DNA from: DASYAN01 sp963727755
GTDB taxonomy: Bacteria > Chloroflexota > Ktedonobacteria > Ktedonobacterales > Ktedonobacteraceae
Direction of reading: 5' to 3'
Length of the DNA stretch: 64,000 nt
NCBI GenBank assembly: GCA_963727755.1
Contig: CAVSHN010000021.1
Location: 62,001-126,000, forward strand
Positions 54,147 to 63,840 of the stretch are shown one piece after another; the stretch's first letter is position 1, and the number at the start of each line of letters is the position of its first letter. A program made the translations under genes and the position numbers. The notes under the pieces are model-generated. The model saw only the letters and a program-made list of their open reading frames with translations. It had not been told where the DNA came from and made no database searches.

Positions 54147-55880
54147 TCAGAAGTTATTCACATACAGCTGTGAGAAAGCAACCTCAGCTCCTTGATCCTC
54201 TACATATAAACCAATCAGGCCGGAAGAGAGGGATAATTTCGTTTGATCAACGATAGGCTGACCAATAGATTTGCCATTCACCTTGAATGAAAACACATTC
54301 CCATGCGCCTCAATGCTCACCGTATTTTTTTTCATTGGTCCGGCCACCAGAGAAGACGCCGTGCCATCGACAATTGTCGTCCAGGTTTGATCGTAGCGCA
54401 AAAAGGCATAATGCTCATTTTCTGCAGGAGCAATCTCGAAGAGATAATAGCGTGACTGATCGGCACTTGCTCGAAAGATCACTCCACAATAATCCGCAGC
54501 TATAGGCGACTGCTGTACCTCCTGTATCGTTACCGTTAAACGAAAATCACCAAAGTGGTGATGATAGTATGTAGCAAGCGCTCCCTCATTGGCAGACTTA
54601 TTCACAATATAGTAGCTATGGTCCTGACTAGCAAAGAAAAAGGTCTTGCTCGTTGGCCAGTTCTCACTATTAGCAAGCAGATCAGTTGCCACAGGACTTG
54701 CCGTTCCAGCAACGGCGCTGCTCCTACCAGCTAGCAAGGCCAAATTGCCTGCCGAAATGTTAAAAGCAAAGCCAACTGCCCCCGCAATTATCAGGCACAC
54801 AGCCATAGTACACACCAAGAGATGTCTATGCACCGGGGTAGCAGGCCGTACAGGCTTTACGTGGACAGTAGGTTTGTCTGCAGCAAAAATGTGTTGCTCG
54901 CTGTTGAATAGTTTCAATTGGTAGTCAAGTCCATCCTCCGCGTGCTCCTGATCCAACTTCATAGACAAGGACTGTGCTGTGCTTGCTAGAACTGCCGCCG
55001 CAAAGGCTATGCTAAATTCACTGGCCGATTGGAAACGGTTAGCAGGATCCTTCGCGAGTGCTTTCTGGACTACCTGATCAATAACAGCAGTAATATCGGG
55101 CCGCATTACAGATAATGAAGGTGGCATCTCGATGCACATGTAGTAATGCAAGAGTAATTGGGGATTTCAGCATTAAAAGGAAGCTTTTTTGTTAACAAGA
55201 AGAAGATCGTAACTGCAAGTGAATAGATATCAGAACGCCCATCGAGCGAACGCCCCAGAGCTTGTTCTGGTGAAATGTAATCGGGAGTGCCCATCACTAC
55301 TCCCGGCCCATGACCGTCTGCTATCTCACCTCCTCCTTCAACTCTGGTCAGCCGCGCAATACCAAAATCCGAGAGCAAGACGTGACCCTCGCTGTCCAGA
55401 AGAATATTGGCAGGCTTGACATCGCAGTGTACACAACCCTGACTATGAGCATAGTCCAAGGCAGAGGATAATTGCTCAAGATACCATTGCACCTCCAGCC
55501 AAGAGAGAGGCCCACACCGGGCCATGTACTCTGGCAAGTGTGCCTCCTGACATATAGGGCATGATAATATAAGGAAGCCCATCTTCTTCACCATAGGAGT
55601 AGACAGGCAAGATATTAGGATGATCTAGTTTGCTTGCTGCCTCCGCTTCCCGTAGAAACCGACGATAGAAATCGCGTTGCATCTGGCTATTCAAGCCCAT
55701 ACGGGGCATGAAAACTTTTACTGCTACTTTGCGCTCAGGATCATATTCTTGGGCAAGAAAGACCGCACTGGACCCCCCATACCCCAGCAATCTTTCCAAT
55801 GTACAAGAACCTAGCCTTTTTCCTATCAGATGTTGTCCCCTGGTTACGGCCACGTCCGAACTCCTCTCGAACTCTCTCAA
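54147..55880 (-). pseudogene. Ser/Thr protein kinase with extracellular domain, three frameshifts
   Basis: PknB-like membrane kinase. The catalytic part has VAVKVF (Lys), HCDVKPANILL (HRD becomes HCD) and DFGIAR, then GTPDYISPEQALG and DGRSDIYSLA. A membrane segment near the middle is followed by an extracellular jelly-roll-like domain (DYCGVIFRASADQSRYYLFE, then GLIGLYVEDQGAEVAFSQLY). The frame breaks at about 55532, 55160-55163 and 55128, each explained by one extra base; joined, the protein is about 575 aa. Real state unknown: either decayed or an error-rich stretch. Confidence 0.75.
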
Positions 55881-56744
55881 TTAGAGACGATATGCCACGT
55901 ATGGAAACAGTATGCATCAATCCATGATGCATCTAGATGTAACACTTCACTGTGGTTACAGCCCTTTTTTCTGTCAGAATGACACCTAGTAGTCACTACA
56001 GAATGCATTTATGCCATTTTTCTGCATGATATACGCATAGCTGTTCGTAGAAAGATATCGGGGATTGGGCATCCGCTGAAATGGTTTTCTATCGCACGAT
56101 AACTATTTAGGGGTACGACGAACATAATAAATTGGGCCTCTACCAATGGTAGCACCCAAGGACGCATAGAAAACCACATTGATTAGCCCAACCAACCCTT
56201 GAATAGTTACACCCCACGATAACATTACAGACACCAAATTGCTCTGTTGTCAAGAGGCCAAGGTTCAAGTTAGTCAGAAACCCTCAGATGACGAATATCC
56301 CATCACGCATAATCACACGACCATTTTTACAGTATCACAAACCCGATTGGTCAGTGTATATACTTCATCATAATCGGCACACATGCCCTCGGTCATCAAT
56401 GTCTCATCAATACCAATCATATGACTATGACGCACTTTCAACTCGTTTGCCAGGAAGGGCTGCATTAGAAAACAAGATGACCTTTTCCACTTCCTCTCCC
56501 TCCAATTGAAGCATAAACTTCCAACAAACAGACATGGTTGCATAATATATACGCTGAATCCAAAGCAAGGTCATAGAGAACTCAACAGAGAATAGTACAT
56601 TGTGGGGATAAATTAAGAAGCTGCCAACCACAAGAGAGAGACGTACTGGTCAATAGTGTGATATACTCAGACCAAGGAGTATATAGTTGTGTTATACTCC
56701 CTCTGGCTCTCTTATTTCTATTATGCAACTTGCAAGGAGAGCCT
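55881..56744. other. Gene-poor region between kinase and RNA repeat E
   Basis: About 860 bp with only one weak small frame at 56103-56234 (minus strand). AT-rich stretches near 56560-56720 include a TATTAT that might start transcription of copy E, but without a good -35 box. Confidence 0.4.
56103..56234 (-). CDS. Possible small membrane protein
   Basis: A 43-codon frame with a hydrophobic core (LSWGVTIQGLVGLINVVFYA) and a basic end (YYVRRTPK). No ribosome site is seen before the GTG at 56234. It could be the end of a decayed gene; the pattern is protein-like but support is thin. Confidence 0.25.
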   Translation of the reverse strand: MSVMLSWGVTIQGLVGLINVVFYASLGATIGRGPIYYVRRTPK

Positions 56745-57111
56745 GTCAGGAACCCGATCCCGGAAACGGGATCGGCTTGTCAAGGAGTTGACGCTGTTCG
56801 ACAAGCTCACCTGACCAGACTCAGCCAGGACCGGAAGGTCATCGGGCTTACGTTATCGGGAAGTGCTTAAATTCTGACCTACGAGTGCGTTGCCAGCTTG
56901 TAGATCTCAAATCTCTAGGCTAAACATCTGTACGAGGATTAAGGAAGTGCTTAGAGAATATGCCACCTGATAACCCCTTGTCGAGGCGAACATCACCCGG
57001 GTAACCGGGGTGTGCGCAAGCACAACGGAAAGGCGCTACTTGGCTCGCCTAGCGGCGCCTTTCTTTCTTCCCGCACCCTCAAACGGGGCGGGTCCCCCAG
57101 AAAGGTTTTCT
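56745..57111 (+). ncRNA. Large structured RNA repeat, copy E, in the leader of the YbjN-like gene
   Basis: Complete copy starting GTCAGGAACCC at 56745. Stems: GATCCCG/CGGGATC, TTGTC...GACAAGC, ACCG-GAAG-GTCAT; then CTTACGTTATC, the AATCTCTAGG/CTTAGAG long-range pairing, and CTTGTCGAGGCG. The last hairpin (57058-57105) pairs CCTTTCT with AGAAAGG, then TTTTCT and the ATG at 57112. Same end as copies B and C. Confidence 0.7.
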
Positions 57112-57761
57112 ATGGCAAATAGCTTTGGCATCACCCATATTGCGGACTATCTCAAGCAAATGGGCATCAAAATCGCACATCTTGACTATGAGCAACATAC
57201 AATCGAACTATCATTTCATGGAGACCATGGACAATGGCGCATGGTAATAGGCATTCATCAAAGGGAAAGCGCAAGCAAGCTGATGCTTATTGTACCACAC
57301 GTTGGAACAGCAACGGCTCGCAAACGCTTGGAATGTCTAGAGGCCCTCATGGCTGTCAATTATCGCATAGCTATAGGAAAGTTTGGCCTCGATTTGGAGG
57401 ATGGCGAGGTACGTCTGGAAGAAACTGTTCCCCTGGCTAATAATGCTATTTCTTACGAACAGTTCCGTCTTGCCTTTAGTGCCATCATGCAAACAGCATC
57501 AATCTACCATAGCTTGTTGCCTCGCATTATCTACGGAAATTGTTCTGTTGAGGAAGCCCTGCAAGCCTGTGAGCAAGAGTTTTTCAGGAGACCCCTCAGC
57601 ATGATGCAGCAGATGATGTAGACGATGGAAGCCAAGCAGACTGCACAAGATATTTAGCTGAATCCCATGCTAATTCAAATACCTTAGATGATTTGCCAGA
57701 ATTAGATGTAGAAGAAGTGCTAGAAGAGGTTGCACGCTTACTCAAAGAGCGCGGAGATTAG
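57112..57761 (+). pseudogene. YbjN-domain (type III secretion chaperone-like fold) protein, frameshifted tail
   Basis: The main part (57112-57621, 169 aa) matches a YbjN-like domain: LKQMGIKIAHLDYEQHTIEL, then SKLMLIVPHVGTATARKRLE and RIAIGKFGLDLEDGEVRLEE. Such proteins are small, soluble, predicted adaptors. After LQACEQEFF the printed frame soon stops at 57621, but another frame continues with an acidic tail (LDDLPELDVEEVLEEVARLL) to 57761; one base missing in the T5 run at 57580-57584 would join them. The ribosome site AGAAAGG is inside the copy-E hairpin. Confidence 0.65.
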
Positions 57762-58071
57762 CAGCGAATGCATTAACAACCTTAGCAACCTCTCCTCTCG
57801 TTCTTCTTCGTTTCAAAGAATGCAGCAAATGGTTAAGAGATATTATGCTTCAATTTTGGCTCTATCTGGCCAATATCGTATTTAAGGATATTAGAGTCAT
57901 AACGAATACAGTAGCCAGTTACCCATCACTTCTCGGTATCACTATCCATACGAAGCCAGACCCTTTTCTTGAAGATACCAGGGTCAATGGCACATCCTTA
58001 TTTGGATTTTAGACACAGGGGGCTATAACTACAAAATACTCACTTGTCTCTAAATAGTGCAGCTTAGTTGT
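57762..58071. other. Intergenic, nothing recognised
   Basis: 310 bp between convergent genes; no credible frame or hairpin seen. Confidence 0.3.
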
Positions 58072-59991
58072 TCACCCAGATGTGATCGTCCCATCACTAT
58101 TAACGCTGATCTTGACACTGGATAAAGGTCGCGTTGCTGGTCCCTGTACAACCGCACCCCCTCTGGCAGGGTCAAAGATGGCACCATCAGCCAGACAAAC
58201 TAGTTCTTTTGTTTTAGAATCGTAGTAAACAGGGACTTGCTCATGAGTACATGCCGTCTCATAGGCGACGAATTTGCTGTCCGGGAGATGAATAAGCAAG
58301 CTTCTCTGACTATCAGCAGGATTTGTGAAAGTACTGGCTGCATTAAGAGTTAAAGTAGTATGTCCAATGACCGTCCCCATATGTCCAGACTGCTGAGATT
58401 GTACCAGTTGTCCAGCCGCAATTGGCTGCGTTTGTCTCTGACTAGAAGCGATGCCCAGCAGATTCAGGTTCAAAGCTGCAATGCATACGACTACCCCGAT
58501 AACACCAGCAGCCAGTAGTGCTATGACTCTTCGGCGCTTGATCTTATAGCGGTTGTCAGAAGAATTGACCTCTTGTATCCTCTGTGGGTTACTTTGTTCT
58601 GAGGGATCAAGATTTTGGCGAACCGATGTAGGCTGTGCAGAAGCAATTTTGGGAGATAAAGGATAAGGAACTTTGCCACTTGCTGTGGCAGAAGGCTGGC
58701 TAGCAGCAAGATACTGAATAGTACGCCAAGGGCCTGTATTGATAGACTGAGTAGGCATTTCTGAGACTGCTTCTTGCTCTGACGAAAGAGAAGAATTTTC
58801 TTGCGGTGCTACAGAAGCTGAAACAGAAGGAACGTTGCCACTCATTATGGCTGGAGGCTGGTTCGCAGCAAGATACTGCATGACCCGCCAGCGATCAGTA
58901 TTGATAGACTGAGTAGGCATTTCTGAAACTGGTGCCTGTTGTTCAGAGAACCTAACAGCAGTATGTTTGCTCGTCACAATTGGAGGCACTAACTGCCACT
59001 TATTTGGGGGATAGGTACCTTGCGATGAACCTTGGAAGAAATCTGCTCGTTTGAGTACCTTTGTTTGATCTTTAGTACCAGACATAGCGTAGCTTGTTGC
59101 CCCTCTTGCTGCCTGACGAAGCGCTTCAATAAGCTCAAGAACATGCTGAAAACGTCGGGCTGGGTCGCGTTCAAGCAACTGGTTTACTACTGATGCCAAA
59201 ACAACAGGCACCTCTGGGTTCTGCATATGCAGCGAAGGGACTACTCCCGTTACATGCTTGTTGATAATTTCCAACGGATCTTTGCCTGTGAATGGAGGAT
59301 GTCCACTCAATAGCTCAAACAGAATACAGCCCAGCGCATAGATGTCTGAACGTATATCGATTGACTGGCCCTGTACAACTTCCGGAGCCACATACTCAGG
59401 CGCTACTAGCAATGTTCCAGCAACACTGAGCAAATGTGGATAGGGACTACCCAACCGCCCACTAGACTCAATGCCGCCAAGTTGCAACATATGCATCAAG
59501 CCAAAACCAGCTATTCGCAGGGCGTTCTCTGAACTCAACACCATAGTAGAGGGACGCAATATCCCATGAATAAATCCGTTACCATGCGCATATGCTAGGC
59601 CTGAGACTATTTGTTCTAGAATAGGCAAAATAGCATTATAATCGTATTTTCCACGTCGCTTTAACAAGTCAACTAATGAGCCATGCATCAGATATGGTGT
59701 TACAATATACGGATTTCCTGCCAGATCACCATGATCATAGATAGGCAAAATATGCGGGTGATCTAGAGAAGTGATGGCCGCAGCCTCTCTACAAAAACGT
59801 TGCAGGAAATGCGTCCGCGCTTGAGAGGAAAAATGTTCTGGGACAATATAAAATGTTAACATGTCCAGTCGTTGCTCTGTCAGATTGCGAGCCAAATAGA
59901 TAGCATTTAACCGTCCCTGCCCCAGAAAGCGTTCGATACGATAATTTCCGAGTATTTGTCCTGCCAATTGATTGCTTGATACCGTCTGCAT
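58072..59991 (-). CDS. Membrane pseudokinase with C-terminal Rieske-like domain
   Basis: 639-aa protein. Residues 1-290 have the PknB kinase fold (NYRIERFLGQG, DHPHILPIYDHG, VAPEYVAPEVVQG, DIRSDIYALGCILFELLSG) but the catalytic residues are gone: no VAIK Lys in its strand, HGILRPST instead of HRDxKPxN, and AGFG for DFG. So it is probably a pseudokinase. A linker with two copies of EMPTQSINT...QYLAA follows, then a membrane segment (VIALLAAGVIGVVVCIAALN) near residue 500. The end, ACTHEQVPVYY with VCLADGAIFDPARGGAVVQG, is a Rieske-type fold, with the first CxH present but the second CxxH as CLAD. Confidence 0.75.
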   Translation of the reverse strand: MQTVSSNQLAGQILGNYRIERFLGQGRLNAIYLARNLTEQRLDMLTFYIVPEHFSSQARTHFLQRFCREAAAITSLDHPHILPIYDHGDLAGNPYIVTPYLMHGSLVDLLKRRGKYDYNAILPILEQIVSGLAYAHGNGFIHGILRPSTMVLSSENALRIAGFGLMHMLQLGGIESSGRLGSPYPHLLSVAGTLLVAPEYVAPEVVQGQSIDIRSDIYALGCILFELLSGHPPFTGKDPLEIINKHVTGVVPSLHMQNPEVPVVLASVVNQLLERDPARRFQHVLELIEALRQAARGATSYAMSGTKDQTKVLKRADFFQGSSQGTYPPNKWQLVPPIVTSKHTAVRFSEQQAPVSEMPTQSINTDRWRVMQYLAANQPPAIMSGNVPSVSASVAPQENSSLSSEQEAVSEMPTQSINTGPWRTIQYLAASQPSATASGKVPYPLSPKIASAQPTSVRQNLDPSEQSNPQRIQEVNSSDNRYKIKRRRVIALLAAGVIGVVVCIAALNLNLLGIASSQRQTQPIAAGQLVQSQQSGHMGTVIGHTTLTLNAASTFTNPADSQRSLLIHLPDSKFVAYETACTHEQVPVYYDSKTKELVCLADGAIFDPARGGAVVQGPATRPLSSVKISVNSDGTITSG

Positions 59992-60378
59992 CCAACACCT
60001 CTTCCAAAATACAATTTCAATATGGTAACGTCACATGCTCTAAGCAGAGTTTACATTTCGTATCAGAATGAGTCAATCTGGTTCATCTTGGACTAGGACT
60101 TGTGGATGTTTCTTAAACATAACCGTGGAGATTTCTCAACCAGCATGCTAGTACTAGAGATCAAGCCGCTTGCGTTTGAGACAAGCGAATCCACTGCAAG
60201 CATTCTCGTCTGCAAGAAGTCTTTCTGAAAAGAATTCCCTCCCATCAAGGTGGTACAATAAGACTATAAAGTCGACCGTGAAGCCTGTAACAAAGTGGAC
60301 TTTTGAGCGAAATTCAGCCAGAGACTTCACCAATTGCATCTCTGGCCTTTTCGAAAAAACTTTGGAGGTTATTGTAAA
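59992..60378. promoter_or_regulatory. Divergent region, pseudokinase / DUF1015 gene
   Basis: 387 bp between outward-facing genes. GGAGG at 60364-60368 is the ribosome site of the DUF1015 start. No clear promoter boxes or dyads are visible. Confidence 0.3.
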
Positions 60379-61687
60379 ATGGCAGATGTTCAACCCTTCC
60401 GAGGATTGCGCTATGCACGAGACAAAGTAGGTGACCTTGCCCAGATCATCACTCCCCCTTTCGATGTGATCAATAAAGAGGCACAGACACGCTACTACGA
60501 ACGACATCCTTACAATGTCATTCGCATGGAGTTAGGCCGACAAGAGCCCACAGACGATACCCTTAACAATGTCTATACTTCGAGCTGCCGCAACTCTTTC
60601 AGAATGGCGTTTACAAAATATCTTATACCAGGAAGCGCTCCCCTGCTATTATCTTTATCAGCAGCGCTTTACCTATGGCGGCCAAACTTTTACACGCACA
60701 AGTTTGCTAGCCCGCGTCCGCCTCGAACCTTGGAGTGCACGCGTTATATTACCACATGAACATATACGTACGAAGGATAAAGAGGATCGCTTAAAGCTAT
60801 TACGTGCATGTTCAACCAATCTGAGTCCAATTATGTGTATGTACGAAGATCCTCAAGAGCAAATACGTCATATATTGAGCAGCTATGCAGAAAAAGCAGA
60901 AGTATGCATCACCGATGAGGCCGGGGAAGAACATCGTTTACATCCCATCACGGACCCAGAGTTGATGATTCTGATCCACGATTTCTTCGCATCACGTCAG
61001 CTCTATATTGCGGATGGACATCACCGCTATACGACAGCTCTGCAATATCGCGACGAAGTTCATCAACAGCGCCGCGAACTCCACTCAATGGATGGGGTGA
61101 ATTTCGTCATGATGGCTCTGATCGATGTAGATGATCCAGGTTGGCTTGTCCTACCCACTCACCGTATTTTGTTTGACCTCAGTCAGGACAAGCTCAATAC
61201 GCTATCACAACAGCAACTGGCACGGTATTTTACAATACAAGTGCTGGATACGCAGGATACAAGCGAGAACGTTTTAGCAAAATTGGCTCAGGCTGGGCAA
61301 GACCAACCATCGCTGGTTTTGAAAACTCAGGAACAAACGCTCCTGCTCAGCGTCAATCAGCAAGGAAAAGAGCGCATGGCCCAGAGTGACCACTCTCCTT
61401 CGTGGAATGAGCTTGATGTGGCAATTGTACAAACCTTGATTTTAGAGGATCAATTGCAACTGTCACCAGCAGACATAGCTGCGGGCCGATCTATCCGCTA
61501 TTCACACCATATGTCAGAAGCATGGCAGGCACTACAGAATCAGGATGCACAAGCTATCATATTGCTCAATGGCATACCATTGCGACAAGTATGTGCTATT
61601 GCACAGGCCGATGATCGGATGCCACAGAAATCTACCTATCTGTATCCAAAACTGGTTACAGGCTTGGTAATGAATCCACTCTGGTAA
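60379..61687 (+). pseudogene. DUF1015 family protein, frameshifted at about 60580
   Basis: DUF1015 (SerC-operon-associated) proteins are conserved, soluble and of unclear function. The first part reads QPFRGLRYARDKVGDLAQII and ITPPFDVINKEAQ, ending near LNNVYT. The rest is in the +1 frame: RAAATLSEWRLQNILYQEAL, IADGHHRYTTALQYRDEV and YSHHMSEAWQALQ. One extra T at 60579-60580 (ACT-T-CGA) explains the break; joined length is about 435 aa, normal for the family. Convergent with the HEAT-like gene, sharing a terminator hairpin. Confidence 0.85.
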
Positions 61688-61695
61688 TAATAGAA

Positions 61696-61752
61696 GAGGG
61701 CACGCTCTCATCCCAATCCCGTAGAATGGGATGGGACTTCCCACGTGCCCTC
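61696..61752. terminator. Bidirectional hairpin between DUF1015 and HEAT-like genes
   Basis: Outer arms GAGGGCACG (61696-61704) and CGTGCCCTC (61744-61752). Inside is TCCCAATCCCGTAGAATGGG, nearly the loop sequence of the start-codon hairpins (compare the guaB leader), so this is a related element acting as a terminator. Confidence 0.6.
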
Positions 61753-61754
61753 AG

Positions 61755-63398
61755 TTAATCTTCATCAAAAAATTCAGGGGGGACTCCCAAGTTGCCACTG
61801 CGCAAAGACTCTACCATCAAGCGCAGTGGTCCCTGCTCAATCGAATAACTGATCAAGGCCCGTGGGAAGGCCTGTTCCTGCGCAGGAACACCAGAATTTG
61901 GATGCAGTACCGCAGCAACTGCATGGATCAGCGCAACATCTTTCTCACGCCCAACAGTCTGGAAAAGCGCTCCTTGGCGGCGCAACCGTGTTTCGTAGAT
62001 TGTACGCCACTTATCATCAATTAACACGTTAAGCGCCTCATCTACCAGCTTTGTGAGTTCATCCTGATGCTTATGCCCCTTTTTCTTCCCCTTACGCCAA
62101 ACATGCGCATCGACAGTATCGTGGGTAGCTAAGTAACGCGTAATGTATGGCTCTATGCGCTCTATTGGCTCATACATCCAGGACATAAATTCGTTTAGTT
62201 CAAAAAGCTGGTTCCCTTGCTGGGCTAAAGCACAAATCGTAGGATCAAGAGGAATTGGCTCTAGGATTGTCTGATACGGTGATATGGGCTTTTTTTCGGG
62301 TAGGATTCCTTCGATCAGGGGACGCCAGACAACATAGGCAATAGGTAATTTAGCACGGGATTTTCTATTGTAAGCACGGGCATCGATAACAAGAGCACGA
62401 GCATATTCGAAAGGTACAGCAAAACTACTGAAGCCCTGCTCATTGAGATTGCTCACCAGCGATCCCCAGCGCTCCGCATCCATTTCATCAACCCCATAGC
62501 AGTCCTTAATGCCCTTTTGATCCTGGCTCAATACATTGATGCCTTTGATCAGCCCATCAGGACGCACCCAGGAGAGCATGATTAATTGTGTACCAGAACC
62601 ATCGATAGAACTCACCCGTGCTTCATGAATAGGAATCTGGTAGCGCTGAGCCTCCATCTGCATTGCATCTTCTACTCCCAACATAGATTGCAGCGTCAAC
62701 CGCCCCAGAGCCGCACGTGCATGTTGTTTTAGCTGACGATTTGAACTAGTAGTGATCAGATAATTTAAAGCAGGAATGCTATGATTAACAGCAATAGGCC
62801 CCAATTGTTCCAATGCATCAACTACTTCCATAACAACTTTTCCTGATTGATGCACTAATAATGGAATCAAGAGACTGACAGCACGAGGATCATTGCTATT
62901 GCCAAGCCAGTGAATAAATCCCAACCGTCGCTCAACAGGCATCGATATCACATCGTCAAGAATGGTTTCTACACCCATTTCGCTCTGTCCAACAATTTCA
63001 AGCAGGCGTAATTGCATCTGCCGAATTGCACCTGCAGGATCATTCAGATATTCAATAATCCCATCATCCGCCATCTCGGAGCCTAGTTCTTTTAAGAGAG
63101 GAGAGAGCGAGAGTTTTGCCATGTCACTAACCGTGGGATCAGCCACAAAATCTTCTATTGACTCAAGATCAAAATCTGTAGCCAATTCACTGAGAATATG
63201 AACGGCAGCAGATTGAGCCACCGCATCGTTTTTGCGAAGCAGACGCAGAACCTTGTCCCGTGCACTTTCAGCCCACTCTTCATCAAGACGGTCTAAATAG
63301 CGAGACATGGTATCATCATCAATATCCTCACTGCGACTCACAGCAAGTAAAATACTATCGACGCTCTCTTGTGGAGGCCCCTTTCGCCCTCGTGACAT
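61755..63398 (-). CDS. HEAT-repeat-like protein of unknown function
   Basis: 547-aa soluble protein. The first 240 residues are paired helices typical of HEAT/armadillo-type repeats (KNDAVAQSAAVHILSELATD, then PAGAIRQMQLRLLEIVGQSE and DPRAVSLLIPLLVHQSGKVV). The second half is a mixed domain with ISYSIEQGPLRLMVESL at the end and no motif that I recognise. Transcribed alone, towards the DUF1015 gene. A scaffold role is a guess. Confidence 0.65.
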   Translation of the reverse strand: MSRGRKGPPQESVDSILLAVSRSEDIDDDTMSRYLDRLDEEWAESARDKVLRLLRKNDAVAQSAAVHILSELATDFDLESIEDFVADPTVSDMAKLSLSPLLKELGSEMADDGIIEYLNDPAGAIRQMQLRLLEIVGQSEMGVETILDDVISMPVERRLGFIHWLGNSNDPRAVSLLIPLLVHQSGKVVMEVVDALEQLGPIAVNHSIPALNYLITTSSNRQLKQHARAALGRLTLQSMLGVEDAMQMEAQRYQIPIHEARVSSIDGSGTQLIMLSWVRPDGLIKGINVLSQDQKGIKDCYGVDEMDAERWGSLVSNLNEQGFSSFAVPFEYARALVIDARAYNRKSRAKLPIAYVVWRPLIEGILPEKKPISPYQTILEPIPLDPTICALAQQGNQLFELNEFMSWMYEPIERIEPYITRYLATHDTVDAHVWRKGKKKGHKHQDELTKLVDEALNVLIDDKWRTIYETRLRRQGALFQTVGREKDVALIHAVAAVLHPNSGVPAQEQAFPRALISYSIEQGPLRLMVESLRSGNLGVPPEFFDED

Positions 63399-63840
63399 AA
63401 CAGTTCTCCTTAAACTAGGACCCTATGGACAGTGTTGACGCAACGCATTGTACCACGTTGGCGCTTTGGAGTCGAGGACAAAAACGACCGAATTAACTGT
63501 GAAAATATCCACAGTACTTGGAAATTTTTTACAGGTATTGCTGATCATCCTGGCAGGGATTTTCTCATTGGAAAGAGCTTCAAACAAGGTCAGGATGAGA
63601 TTCCGCCTCAGAAATCTCTATATTGGCACATATCTTGCAGTATACAGAATATAGGGGGAACATACCCGAAAATTTTTCGGGTTGCGTGGTGCTGATTGTG
63701 CTCAAGCAATGAGATAGATAGAAGAGGTATTGGGAATCTCAGACGAGATTAAAACGGATGAGATTGAATTTTATTCAGCACCACCAGTCTCCGGTTACCA
63801 ATTGTGGAATGGGTTTTGAGGTTTTTTAAGGAGTAGGTAT
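63399..63840. other. Intergenic region, right end
   Basis: 442 bp between the HEAT-like gene and the last gene. ACCCGAAAA-T-TTTTCGGGT (63664-63682) is a near-perfect palindrome with almost no loop, possibly a regulator-binding dyad. AAGGAG precedes the ATG at 63841. Confidence 0.35.
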
